DNA from: ZAX-1 sp046533095
GTDB taxonomy: Bacteria; Bacillota; Clostridia; Lachnospirales; Lachnospiraceae
DNA length: 64,000 nucleotides
Direction: 5' to 3'
Assembly: GCA_046533095.1 (NCBI GenBank)
Contig: JAJQRA010000016.1
Location: 1 to 64,000, forward strand
Part shown: one piece after another, positions 9,028 through 17,055 of the stretch
Position numbering within the stretch: the stretch's first letter is position 1
Layout: each line of letters starts with the position of its first letter
Notes under the pieces: model-generated
The model's input: only the letters and a program-made list of their open reading frames with translations
What the model was told of the DNA's origin: nothing
Database searches by the model: none
Position numbers and translations under genes: made by a program

Positions 9028-9879
9028 ATGGTAAAATTATCGAAGCGGCTTTTGGCAGTCGCAAACTTGGTGAGTGCAGGGAACGTTTTGGCAGATGTGG
9101 GTACAGACCATGCGTATCTTCCCATTTATCTGGTACAGCAAAAAATGATATCTAAGGCGATTGCACTAGATGTAAACAAAGGTCCGCTTTCCTATGCCGA
9201 TGCAAATATTAAGGCAAACCAAGTGGCAAGGCACATAACGACAAGGTGCGCAAACGGACTTATGGGGATAGAAGTTGGGGAGGTAGATACGGTAAGTATT
9301 TGCGGTATGGGAGGCAATCTTACAATACGGATTTTAAGCGAAAGAATGGAAGTTGTAAAAAAATTAAAAGAATTAATTCTACAGCCCCAGTCGATGCTCG
9401 TACCGGTACGCAAGTTCTTAAGGCAGGAAGGGCTTACGGTGCTAGAAGAAGATATGGTATTTGAAGATGGGAAATATTATCAAGTCATGCGAGCCGTGCC
9501 GAATATGCGACTATCAAAAGAAGCATGGATATCAAAAGAAACACAGGTAATCGGAGAAACACAGAGATTGCCCGAAGCGCAGGCAATAGGGGAAAAGCAG
9601 AGATTGCCCGAAGCGCAGGCATTATCGGATGTGTGTGTTAGGGTGGCGGAGTCTTTTTGTGAAGTCCCGGATACGCTAGAGGATAGGTATGGTGCATTTC
9701 TTTTGAAAAACAGACATCCGATCTTACAGCAATATTTACAGAAACAGCAAGAAAAACTAGAAATGATTTTAAAAAACTTGGATACAAAAGCAAAGCCGGA
9801 AACAGGGACGCAACGTAGGCAAGAAGTAGCAAGTGAGCTAGAGGGTGTTAAAAAAGCACTTGAAATAATGCATATATGA
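9028..9879 (+). CDS. trmK: tRNA (adenine(22)-N1)-methyltransferase TrmK
   Basis: A class I SAM-dependent methyltransferase that methylates N1 of A22 in tRNA. The SAM motif LADVGTDHAYLPIYL is at residues 21-35 and the catalytic-loop motif VSICGMGGNLTIRIL is near 90. It directly follows rpoD, as in Bacillus (sigA-trmK). At 283 aa it is longer than the usual 230 or so. The excess lies around residues 168-205, where two in-frame 12-residue repeats (IGETQRLPEAQA and IGEKQRLPEAQA) sit between the Rossmann domain and the C-terminal coiled-coil-like tail. The start codon ATG 9028 lies 4 bases past the rpoD stop. Confidence 0.92.
   Translation: MVKLSKRLLAVANLVSAGNVLADVGTDHAYLPIYLVQQKMISKAIALDVNKGPLSYADANIKANQVARHITTRCANGLMGIEVGEVDTVSICGMGGNLTIRILSERMEVVKKLKELILQPQSMLVPVRKFLRQEGLTVLEEDMVFEDGKYYQVMRAVPNMRLSKEAWISKETQVIGETQRLPEAQAIGEKQRLPEAQALSDVCVRVAESFCEVPDTLEDRYGAFLLKNRHPILQQYLQKQQEKLEMILKNLDTKAKPETGTQRRQEVASELEGVKKALEIMHI
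9550..9621 (+). repeat. Two tandem 36-bp units inside trmK
   Basis: The units 9550-9585 and 9586-9621 differ at a few bases and encode IGETQRLPEAQA and IGEKQRLPEAQA. The 36-bp length keeps the trmK frame. Confidence 0.9.
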
Positions 9880-9900
9880 TTGAAGGGCAATGATTCAGAA

Positions 9901-9948
9901 GGTGCACGAAATAGTTACGATGAAGGTGCACGAAATAGTTACGATGAA
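9901..9948 (+). repeat. Two perfect 24-bp tandem units before nif3
   Basis: GGTGCACGAAATAGTTACGA followed by TGAA occurs twice head to tail in the trmK-nif3 gap. No function is visible. Confidence 0.92.
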
Positions 9949-9976
9949 GATACATAAACCGGCATGAGGATAAGAT

Positions 9977-10765
9977 ATGATTTGCGAAAAAATAATTGAA
10001 GTATTAAATTGCCAGTCGCCGGAAACCTACGCTTGTGGCTGGGATAATGTAGGTCTGCTGGTAGGCAGCCACCTACAGGATATTACCAACATCTATATAG
10101 CATTAGATGCTACGGATGATACCATTTTAGAAGCACGAAAAGCGAATGCGGATATGCTCCTAACCCATCACCCGCTAATTTTTGAGGGATTAAGGAATAT
10201 CAATGCACAAGATTTTATTGGAAGAAGGGTCATACAATTAATAAAGCATGAAATATGCTATTATGCGATGCATACTAATTTTGACATCATGGGTATGGCA
10301 GGGCTTGCAGCAGATGCGATCAAGCTTACAGCCACAGGGGTATTAGATATAAAAGGCTATGAACAGGCAGGCAGTGTACCTTATGGAATTGGAAAAGTAG
10401 GGATGCTCCCTACGCAGATGACATTGCGGGAATGTGCAGAACATGTAAAACAGGCATTTCATTTGGATACCGTAAAAGTATTTGGACAGCTGGACACCAA
10501 AATACATAGAGCAGGAATTGTGCCGGGTGCCGGTAAAAGCCTTATAGACCATGCACTACATGCCAAAGCGGAGGTACTAATCACCGGAGATATTGGCCAT
10601 CATGAAGGAATAGATGCCGTGGCGAGAAACATGTGCATAATTGATGCGGGGCATTATGGCATAGAGCAGATATTTGTCCCCTATATGAAAGAGTATTTAG
10701 AAAGGAACCTAACGGGTGTAGCGGTTCATACACAGATGTCCACACAACCCTTTTTGTATGTATAA
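9977..10765 (+). CDS. Nif3-like dinuclear metal centre protein (GTP cyclohydrolase I type 2 family)
   Basis: The 262-aa protein matches the Nif3/YqfO family, hexameric proteins with a two-metal site. Ligand motifs are LLTHHPLIF (His64, His65), YYAMHTNFDIM (about 97-105) and IDAGHYGIEQIF near 225. It lacks the PII-like insertion of the longer YqfO form. The gene follows trmK, as in many Firmicutes. The biochemical role of the family is unsettled. The start ATG 9977 follows AGGATAAG. Confidence 0.9.
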   Translation: MICEKIIEVLNCQSPETYACGWDNVGLLVGSHLQDITNIYIALDATDDTILEARKANADMLLTHHPLIFEGLRNINAQDFIGRRVIQLIKHEICYYAMHTNFDIMGMAGLAADAIKLTATGVLDIKGYEQAGSVPYGIGKVGMLPTQMTLRECAEHVKQAFHLDTVKVFGQLDTKIHRAGIVPGAGKSLIDHALHAKAEVLITGDIGHHEGIDAVARNMCIIDAGHYGIEQIFVPYMKEYLERNLTGVAVHTQMSTQPFLYV

Positions 10766-10852
10766 GTACGGTACAGGCGAAGGGCGTAGTTTAAATGCGG
10801 ATACCGAATCCCAAAATGAATTTGATAAGTACGATACAGGCAAAGGGCGTAG
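10762..10852 (+). repeat. Interspersed 27-bp direct repeat upstream of the nucleoside kinase
   Basis: ATAAGTACGGTACAGGCGAA followed by GGGCGTAG recurs with two changes 63 bp later. The first copy overlaps the nif3 stop. A unique spacer separates the copies. Confidence 0.85.
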
Positions 10853-10896
10853 GCCAAAGATAAAGGGAAAAGGAAAGGCAAGGTGTTTTATCGACG

Positions 10897-12564
10897 ATGG
10901 CGGAAACAATGTATAAAATAACGATTAACAACCAAGAAAAGCAATATCCCCCGAAAACGCGATTATTGGATATCGCCAAAGAATACCAAACGGATTATTC
11001 GGATGATATTGTGTTGGCTTTGCTGAATAACCGGCTTCGGGAATTGAACAAAGCAATTGATCAGGATGGAGAACTGGTATTTATTACGACGGCTGATCAA
11101 GCAGGCAGAAAGGCGTATCGCAGAAGCGTTACCCTTTTAATGCAAAAGGCGGTTTACAATTTGACAAAAGATATGAAGACACCTGCTTCTGTCAAAGTCA
11201 TGCATTCGATAAGCCAAGGGTTTTATTGTGAACTGGTTGGTGGGCTGGAGCTATCGCCGGATTTTATATTGAAATTGAAAGCTGAAATGATGGATTTAGC
11301 GAACGCTGCGCTTCCAATCCGTAAGCAGAGTATCGGTACCGATGCAGCCGTGGAATTATTTAGAACGCTTGGTATGACAGACAAAGAGAGGTTATTTCGC
11401 TATCGAAGAAGTTCGCGGGTCAACATCTATAGTATTGCCCACTATACAGATTATTATTATGGCTATATGGTACCCGATACAGGCTATTTGAAATATTTTA
11501 ATATCGAACGATATGCAAATGGATTTGTACTGATGTTTCCCTATCGGAACACGAAGGCGGCCGCGGATTTCGAACCATCGCATAAGCTGTTTCAAGTATT
11601 AGAAGAGGCGGCAAAATGGGGGGAAAAAGTAGGGATCCGCAATGTAGGGGAATTAAATGATGCCATTGCAAAGGGAATGATACGAGATGTTATTTTGGTG
11701 CAGGAGGCGTTGATGGAACGGCGGATTGGCACGATAGCAGAAACCATAGTCGACACAAAAGATAAAAAGTTTGTCATGATAGCGGGACCGTCCTCGTCAG
11801 GGAAAACAACATTTTCCCATCGTCTTTCCATACAGCTGATGGCACAAGGGCTAAAACCACACCCCATAGCCTTGGACAATTATTATAAAAACAGGGAAGA
11901 CACGCCACGAGATGAATTTGGGGAGTTTGATTTTGAATGTTTAGAAGCGCTTGATGTAGAACAGTTTAACAAGGATATGGCAGCATTGCTTGCCGGGGAA
12001 AAAGTTAAGCTGCCTACGTTTGATTTTCAAATGGGGCGCAGGGAATATAAAGGCGATTTTAAACAACTAAAGGAACACGATATCCTCGTTATCGAAGGTA
12101 TTCATGGACTAAATGACAAGCTTTCCTATGCTCTTCCTAAATCAAGCAAGCTAAAAATATATATCAGTGCATTGACGCAGTTAAATATTGATGAGCATAA
12201 TAGCCTGCCTACAACAGACGGACGACTGATTCGGCGTATGGTGCGAGATGCCAGAACAAGAGGTACCACTGCAAAGGTAACCATTGCAATGTGGGATTCC
12301 GTTAGAAGGGGGGAAGAACGCCATATCTTCCCATTTCAAGAGCAGGCAGATATCATGTTTAATTCGGCATTGATTTATGAACTTGCCATCTTAAAGCAAT
12401 ATGCGGAACCGCTGCTGTTTGGGATTGATAAAAAGGCACCAGAATATATGGAGGCAAAGCGTCTGTTAAAATTTTTAGACTATTTTCTTCCGGTTCCAAG
12501 CGAAGATGTAGGGAAAAATTCTATTTTGCGGGAATTTATTGGTGGAAGCTGTTTTCGGGTATAA
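10897..12564 (+). CDS. Nucleoside (uridine-like) kinase with N-terminal TGS/threonyl-tRNA synthetase-like region
   Basis: The 555-aa fusion is well known in Clostridia. Residues 1-70 resemble a TGS domain and about 70-230 resemble the editing/second additional domain of threonyl-tRNA synthetase. From about 285 there is a P-loop uridine kinase/phosphoribulokinase domain (Walker A AGPSSSGKTTFSHRL; LDNYYKNREDTP; ILVIEGIHGLND). Precise substrate is not fixed by sequence; phosphorylation of a nucleoside is the expected reaction. The ribosome binding site is weak (AAGGTG about 14 bases before ATG 10897); ATG 10909 is an alternative. A duplicated leader precedes it and rnpB follows. Confidence 0.88.
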   Translation: MAETMYKITINNQEKQYPPKTRLLDIAKEYQTDYSDDIVLALLNNRLRELNKAIDQDGELVFITTADQAGRKAYRRSVTLLMQKAVYNLTKDMKTPASVKVMHSISQGFYCELVGGLELSPDFILKLKAEMMDLANAALPIRKQSIGTDAAVELFRTLGMTDKERLFRYRRSSRVNIYSIAHYTDYYYGYMVPDTGYLKYFNIERYANGFVLMFPYRNTKAAADFEPSHKLFQVLEEAAKWGEKVGIRNVGELNDAIAKGMIRDVILVQEALMERRIGTIAETIVDTKDKKFVMIAGPSSSGKTTFSHRLSIQLMAQGLKPHPIALDNYYKNREDTPRDEFGEFDFECLEALDVEQFNKDMAALLAGEKVKLPTFDFQMGRREYKGDFKQLKEHDILVIEGIHGLNDKLSYALPKSSKLKIYISALTQLNIDEHNSLPTTDGRLIRRMVRDARTRGTTAKVTIAMWDSVRRGEERHIFPFQEQADIMFNSALIYELAILKQYAEPLLFGIDKKAPEYMEAKRLLKFLDYFLPVPSEDVGKNSILREFIGGSCFRV

Positions 12565-12603
12565 ATTAGATTTCTACTGATCGGAATGAATAAACAGGTA
12601 ATA

Positions 12604-12958
12604 TGCAAGTAGGACAAATAATCGCGGCTGCATGTGTCGAAAGACAGGCAGGTGAGGAAAGTCCGGGCTTCACAGGGCAAGGATGCCGGTTAATGGCCGG
12701 TGGAGGCGACTCCAAGGATAGTGCAACAGAAATATACCGCACAGCATCTTTAGGCTGTGTAAGGGTGGAAGGGCAGTGTAAGAGACTACCGCCCTCTTGG
12801 CAACAAGAGGGGCATATGTAAACCCCATTCGAAGCAAGACCGTATAAAGGCGATGACGTGGCCCGCTAGCCTTAGGTAGGTCGCAGGAGGTAACTGGCGA
12901 CAGTTATCCTAGATAGATGATTATTCAAGACATAACCCGGCTTATCGTCCTGCTTGCA
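12604..12958 (+). ncRNA. rnpB: RNase P RNA (rnpB)
   Basis: This is the catalytic RNA of tRNA 5' maturation. The conserved core is recognisable: GAGGAAAGTCCGGGCTTC near the 5' side, ACAGAAATATACCGC, the GGAAGGGCAGTG region, and the 3' core AGACATAACCCGGCTTATCG. The ends are set by the P1 helix, where TGCAAGTAGGAC at 12604-12615 pairs with GTCCTGCTTGCA at 12947-12958 (one G-U). It lies between the nucleoside kinase and pilT on the same strand. True transcript ends could differ by a few bases. Confidence 0.95.
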
Positions 12959-13014
12959 CATGAAACAAAATAAATTTGACTGGTTCACATTTTGGCAATA
13001 GAAAAGAGGTATCC

Positions 13015-14076
13015 GTGAAGACCATAGAAGAAATAATGACAATTGCGGCAAAAAAAGGAAGCTCTGATGTACATCTGGCTCCGGGTACGCCAATCATGTA
13101 CCGGATTAACGGAGTGTTGGAAGCAGAAGAAGGGCAGCTTGTCAGCAAAGAAGATATGCAAGAGCTGGTGGGAGCCATATTAGATGAAAAACAGAAAAAA
13201 GGCCTGCAAAAATATGGCGAGATTGATTTTGCATATTCAATTGGGGAATTTGGCAGAAACCGTGTCAATGTATACAGGCAGAGAGGAACATATGCGGTGG
13301 CGCTTCGGATGCTGTCTAGACAAGCACCGTCCCCGGAAGAACTTGGATTGCCCCAATCTGCTATCAACCTAATTGAGAAAAAAAGAGGGCTTATCATTGT
13401 TACAGGTGCGGCAGGCAGTGGAAAGTCTACAACAATTGCCTCACTGGTTGGCAAGATAGCGCAAACCTATGTAAAAAATATTATAACGCTGGAGGATCCG
13501 ATCGAATATTTGCATCCTTACAAAAAATCGATGGTGACCCAACGAGAAATCAGCTATGATGCCTTAACTTATGCACAGGCACTTCGCGCTGCACTAAAAC
13601 AGGATCCGGATGTCATTGTAGTGGGGGAAATGACAGATTTAGAAACGATGTCTACCGTATTGAATGCGGCAGAAGCAGGGCACCTTGTATTTTCTTCCCT
13701 ACACACAAGCAATACGATAGAGGCGATTGACCGTATGATTGACGTATTCCCGACTCATCAAAAAGAACAGGTACGGGTACAGCTTTCAAATGTCTTAGAA
13801 GGGGTTGTAGCACAGCAGTTTCTAGTGCGGGAAGATTCGGGAAGCCGAATTGCGGCATTTGAAGTGATGCTTGCCAATACAAGTATAAGAAACAGGATCC
13901 GGGAAGGAAAAACGGAATATATCTTAGATATTATGCAGGAAAACAAGGAAAAGGGAATGCAGACGATGGATAATGCCATTTTTGATCTATATATGAAAAG
14001 CCATATAACGGCAGGAACTGCAGTGGCCTATGCACTTGATCAAAACAGTATGGGGAAAAAGGTAACGCTACTATAA
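13015..14076 (+). CDS. pilT: Type IV pilus retraction ATPase PilT
   Basis: The predicted 353-aa hexameric ATPase depolymerises type IV pili from the cytoplasmic side. The N-terminal domain begins IEEIMTIAAKKGSSDVHLAP. Walker A is GAAGSGKSTT (about 134). The Asp box is TLEDPIEYLH, Walker B is DPDVIVVGEM, and the His box is AGHLVFSSLHT. GTG 13015 is chosen as start because GAAAAGAGG lies 6 bases upstream; the frame stays open 13 codons further back without such a site. No other pilus genes are in the window, so its pilus machinery must be elsewhere, or it serves another filament. Confidence 0.93.
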   Translation: MKTIEEIMTIAAKKGSSDVHLAPGTPIMYRINGVLEAEEGQLVSKEDMQELVGAILDEKQKKGLQKYGEIDFAYSIGEFGRNRVNVYRQRGTYAVALRMLSRQAPSPEELGLPQSAINLIEKKRGLIIVTGAAGSGKSTTIASLVGKIAQTYVKNIITLEDPIEYLHPYKKSMVTQREISYDALTYAQALRAALKQDPDVIVVGEMTDLETMSTVLNAAEAGHLVFSSLHTSNTIEAIDRMIDVFPTHQKEQVRVQLSNVLEGVVAQQFLVREDSGSRIAAFEVMLANTSIRNRIREGKTEYILDIMQENKEKGMQTMDNAIFDLYMKSHITAGTAVAYALDQNSMGKKVTLL

Positions 14077-14121
14077 AATGCGTTACTATAAATGTGCTAC
14101 TAGAAATGCGCTACGATAAAT
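14077..14121 (+). repeat. Three short (~15 bp) tandem units after pilT
   Basis: AAATGCGTTACTAT, AAATGTGCTACTAG and AAATGCGCTACGAT follow directly after the pilT stop. The units are degenerate. No function is evident. Confidence 0.7.
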
Positions 14122-14141
14122 GGTGGGCAATGAAGCCACCA

Positions 14142-14543
14142 TCAACTGTTTTTGAGAAACGCTGCTTGACACTTTGGACAGGTAATACTGATTTTTCCTT
14201 TTCCTCTGGGAACACGTACCTTTTGCTTACAGCTAGGGCATTGAAAGAATCGGTAGGTCTTCCTTTGTTTAAAATGCTGTTTTTGGGTATTCCACTTCGC
14301 AACGTATTTATAGCGCCAAGTCATAAATTTTTGATTTTCAGCATAGCGTTTCGGCACATTTTTAGAAAACATGCGAAGGTAAGTAAGAATCAGCATCCCA
14401 ACAGCCAGTATGTAAAATAGATCTAATCTTGTAAACATGGAAATAACAAGGAGCAGCAACGATACTGCCATCATTAATTTGGAAAGCTGGTCAGCTCCGT
14501 ATCTGCCGGCCATAAATTGCTGCATTTTTTCTTTTAGCTTCAT
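14142..14543 (-). CDS. Small membrane protein with C-terminal zinc ribbon
   Basis: The predicted 133-aa protein (136 aa if GTG 14552 is the start) has two hydrophobic segments around residues 22-55 (LMMAVSLLLLVISMF and FYILAVGMLILTYL). A basic stretch leads to a zinc ribbon of two CxxC pairs (FQCPSCKQK and ITCPKCQAAF). I do not recognise a named family; this layout suggests a membrane-anchored metal- or nucleic-acid-binding protein, but function is unknown. A good sigma-A-type promoter lies about 200 bases upstream. The ribosome binding site is poor, so the start is uncertain. Confidence 0.75.
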   Translation of the reverse strand: MKLKEKMQQFMAGRYGADQLSKLMMAVSLLLLVISMFTRLDLFYILAVGMLILTYLRMFSKNVPKRYAENQKFMTWRYKYVAKWNTQKQHFKQRKTYRFFQCPSCKQKVRVPRGKGKISITCPKCQAAFLKNS

Positions 14544-14563
14544 TTTTACCACATTTCTGCGTA

Positions 14564-14587
14564 AACGAAAGTCTGTTTGCTTTCGTT
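14564..14587 (-). other. Hairpin in the leader of the zinc-ribbon gene
   Basis: An 8-bp perfect stem (AACGAAAG with CTTTCGTT) and an 8-base loop lie about 20 bases before the minus-strand gene. There is no T-run, so it is not an evident terminator. Confidence 0.5.
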
Positions 14588-14740
14588 CATGCGAATTTCA
14601 GTTTTATTGAGGTTTCTATAAAATGAGTTCTTTAAAAAAAATTACGTTTTCACTTGTACCTGATACAACATCATCTAAGCCTACATTTGATGGCTTCTAT
14701 GCATAACGATTTTCCTATCATGGGAATGCTGTTACAGACT

Positions 14741-14769
14741 ATGGTAGCGTACAAATTTTTTTCTGTCAA
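14741..14769 (-). promoter_or_regulatory. Sigma-A-type promoter for the zinc-ribbon gene
   Basis: On the minus strand TTGACA (complement of 14764-14769), a 17-base spacer, then TACCAT (complement of 14741-14746). It lies in the gap after pyrI and would give a leader of roughly 190 bases. Confidence 0.6.
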
Positions 14770-14817
14770 TAGAGTTATTTTCTTTTAAGAAATATTTCAT
14801 CTTTCGATTATAAAATA

Positions 14818-15258
14818 TTACCGGACTTTCTTATTCCCCTTATATTTTTCTTCGCAATATCTACAACGGTAAACTTCTTTTTTAGGGTCAGTCAAAAGAA
14901 AGATCTGGTCTAATTCCTGTTCGGTAGAAGTAATGCAGCGGGGATTTTTACATCGAATTACATTTTTAATCGCCTTTGGAAGTTGAAGGCTCCGCTTTTC
15001 CACAATTTCTTCCCCTTTTACAATGTTGACGGTAATATTGTGATCGATAAAGCCTAGGACATCTAAATCCAACGTGTCAATATCGCATTCTACTTTTAAA
15101 ATGTCTTTTTTTCCCATCTTATTGCTTCTTGCATTGCGGATGATGGCGACACAGCAGTCTAATTCGTTTAATTTTAAATCATCATAAATGGACAGGCTTT
15201 TGCCCGCCTGAATATGGTCTAATACAAACCCTTCGGTAATTGCGCCTACATTTAACAT
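14818..15258 (-). CDS. pyrI: Aspartate carbamoyltransferase regulatory chain PyrI
   Basis: The 146-aa regulatory subunit of ATCase binds nucleotide effectors for feedback control of pyrimidine synthesis. The N-terminal allosteric domain (GFVLDHIQAGKSL, then VLGFIDHNITVNIV) and the C-terminal zinc domain (CKNPRC and CRYC ligands) are visible. It overlaps the end of pyrB by 7 bases, so the two are translated from one message. The full holoenzyme type (PyrBI) is expected. Confidence 0.95.
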   Translation of the reverse strand: MLNVGAITEGFVLDHIQAGKSLSIYDDLKLNELDCCVAIIRNARSNKMGKKDILKVECDIDTLDLDVLGFIDHNITVNIVKGEEIVEKRSLQLPKAIKNVIRCKNPRCITSTEQELDQIFLLTDPKKEVYRCRYCEEKYKGNKKVR

Positions 15259-16172
15259 ACCGCTACCTCCATTAATGTGAGAATCAAAGCCATTCTGATA
15301 TATACCCCATACTGTGCCTGCTTAAAGTATCCAGCCCTTGGGTCATCGTCAACCTCGACAGAAATTTCGTTGACACGAGGGAGAGGGTGAAGCACAAGCA
15401 TGTCATCTTTTGCAATCGACATTTTAGATTTATCCAAAATGTAAAAGTCTTTCATACGTACATAATCCTCTTCGTTGAAGAAACGCTCCTTTTGTACACG
15501 TGTCATATATAAGATATCAAGAGTTGGCATCGCATCTTCTAAACGCTCCACCTCTTCAAAAGGAACATTGTTTTTCTTTAACACATCTTCCCGAATATAG
15601 CCGGGCACACGTAGTTCTTCTGGTGAGATAAGGATAAAACGGATGTTTGGATAGCGAATGAGGGCATGAATTAAAGAATGGACCGTACGGCCAAATTTTA
15701 AATCTCCGCACAAGCCAATTGTAAGGTTTTCTATTTTTCCTTTTAAAGAATGGATGGTTAAGAGATCCGTGAGGGTCTGCGTGGGATGCTGGTGGCCACC
15801 GTCCCCTGCATTGATAACAGGAATTTTAGATTTTAAAGAAGCTACGAGAGGTGCACCTTCTTTGGGATGGCGCATGGCACAGATATCGGCATAACAGGAA
15901 ATGACACGAATGGTATCGGAAACACTTTCTCCTTTGGAGGCGGAACTGCTGTCAGCAGAGGAGAAGCCTAAAACACTGCCGCCAAGGTTTAACATTGCAG
16001 CTTCAAAACTAAGTCTTGTACGGGTGCTTGGTTCGTAAAAACAAGTAGCAAGCTTTTTGCCATCGCACGTATGTGCATATTTTTTTGGATTTTGTTCAAT
16101 ATCAACCGCAAGATGAAGTAAGGCATCTAATTCTTCGACCGTTAAATCAAGTGGGCTCATCAAATGTCGCAT
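15252..16172 (-). CDS. pyrB: Aspartate carbamoyltransferase catalytic chain PyrB
   Basis: The 306-aa enzyme makes N-carbamoyl-aspartate from carbamoyl phosphate and aspartate, the committed step of UMP synthesis. The carbamoyl-phosphate loop FYEPSTRTRLSFEAAM is at about residues 47-62. INAGDGGHQHPTQTL and VLHPLPRVNEI are also plain. TTAGGAGGAACC precedes ATG 16172. It heads the pyrB-pyrI pair. Other pyr genes are not nearby. The leader contains a strong inverted repeat but no obvious PyrR antiterminator/terminator pair. Confidence 0.96.
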   Translation of the reverse strand: MRHLMSPLDLTVEELDALLHLAVDIEQNPKKYAHTCDGKKLATCFYEPSTRTRLSFEAAMLNLGGSVLGFSSADSSSASKGESVSDTIRVISCYADICAMRHPKEGAPLVASLKSKIPVINAGDGGHQHPTQTLTDLLTIHSLKGKIENLTIGLCGDLKFGRTVHSLIHALIRYPNIRFILISPEELRVPGYIREDVLKKNNVPFEEVERLEDAMPTLDILYMTRVQKERFFNEEDYVRMKDFYILDKSKMSIAKDDMLVLHPLPRVNEISVEVDDDPRAGYFKQAQYGVYIRMALILTLMEVAVC

Positions 16173-16230
16173 ATGGTTCCTCCTAATGAAATTAATTATT
16201 GTGTTATTCCATTATTTCGCAGGAAAACAT

Positions 16231-16260
16231 GTCCCATGAAATAACAACGCTTCGTGGGAC
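16231..16260 (-). other. 10-bp inverted repeat in the pyrB leader region
   Basis: GTCCCATGAA and TTCGTGGGAC flank a 10-base loop, with one G-U wobble as RNA, about 60 bases before pyrB. There is no following T-run in either direction. It could be a regulatory hairpin for pyrBI or a dyad protein site. Confidence 0.5.
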
Positions 16261-16320
16261 GCGCACGCGCTTCCTTTGAACAATCATATAATAGTTAGTA
16301 CGAAATTTCAAGAGAAACAT

Positions 16321-16761
16321 TTATTTACTTTTCTGCCATGTGGGAACTTTTGTCCGCTTTGGGTACCATGTAGTTTCATTGCTTCTTGCCAGAATCCGTT
16401 CAAATATCAAGCCTGCAACCATCCAGAAAGGTGCATAATCAAGGCGAATCACCCCATTTACATTTGCTTTTGCCTTACTGTAGTCCCAAGGGCACAGGTT
16501 GTGTTTTTTTAAAAAAGTTCCACTGATGAATTCACAGGTAAAAATTAGGACAGTATAGATTCCACTGCGAAAAAGCATTGATTTTCCTTTCAAAATGTGA
16601 TGGATCGGTTTTAGGGCGGCAGCCATGCCATAAATAGGGAACATCCAGATAGATGTTTTGCCGGTAAGGGTGAGTTCACGTTTCCGAAAGGAATCAAATG
16701 CAGTAAAAAGGATTTCCATACACCAACCGGTAAGGCCGCAAATTAAAAAATTTTTTTTCAT
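16321..16761 (-). CDS. CmpB-like putative ABC transporter permease (DUF, PF06541 type)
   Basis: The protein has about 4 hydrophobic segments. It resembles the small 'putative ABC-transporter type IV' (ABC_trans_CmpB) family: FLICGLTGWCMEILFTAF at the N-terminus, SIWMFPIYGMAAALKPIHH, FEFISG-like CEFISGTFLKKH, and CPWDYSKAKANVNGVIRLDY near the C-terminus. These are plasma-membrane proteins of unknown substrate. No clear ribosome binding site exists, and the start could be 16800 (TTG), 16779 or 16761; I use the ATG nearest the conserved region. No ATPase partner is adjacent. Confidence 0.75.
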   Translation of the reverse strand: MKKNFLICGLTGWCMEILFTAFDSFRKRELTLTGKTSIWMFPIYGMAAALKPIHHILKGKSMLFRSGIYTVLIFTCEFISGTFLKKHNLCPWDYSKAKANVNGVIRLDYAPFWMVAGLIFERILARSNETTWYPKRTKVPTWQKSK

Positions 16762-17055
16762 AATAGGAAGTATTGCCATGAAAGCAGAAAAAGATACCAA
16801 TTACTTACACTTATTTAATAGCGTGATCCGATGGGACACTTTCGATATCTTCGGCACAAAGGAGGCCTATATTGAAAAAACCAATCCCATAATCCTTGTA
16901 AATTCTGTGAAACTGTCATATAATAGCCACAAGCGACGATGATCTTGCTGCATGTATCAAATACCTTTTGAGGCTATGCTGCGCATTATCGTAGATTGTG
17001 CAACACGGTATAGAGGAGTCTTAACTTATAGAAAACCAGATAGGAGTTTGGGGAG

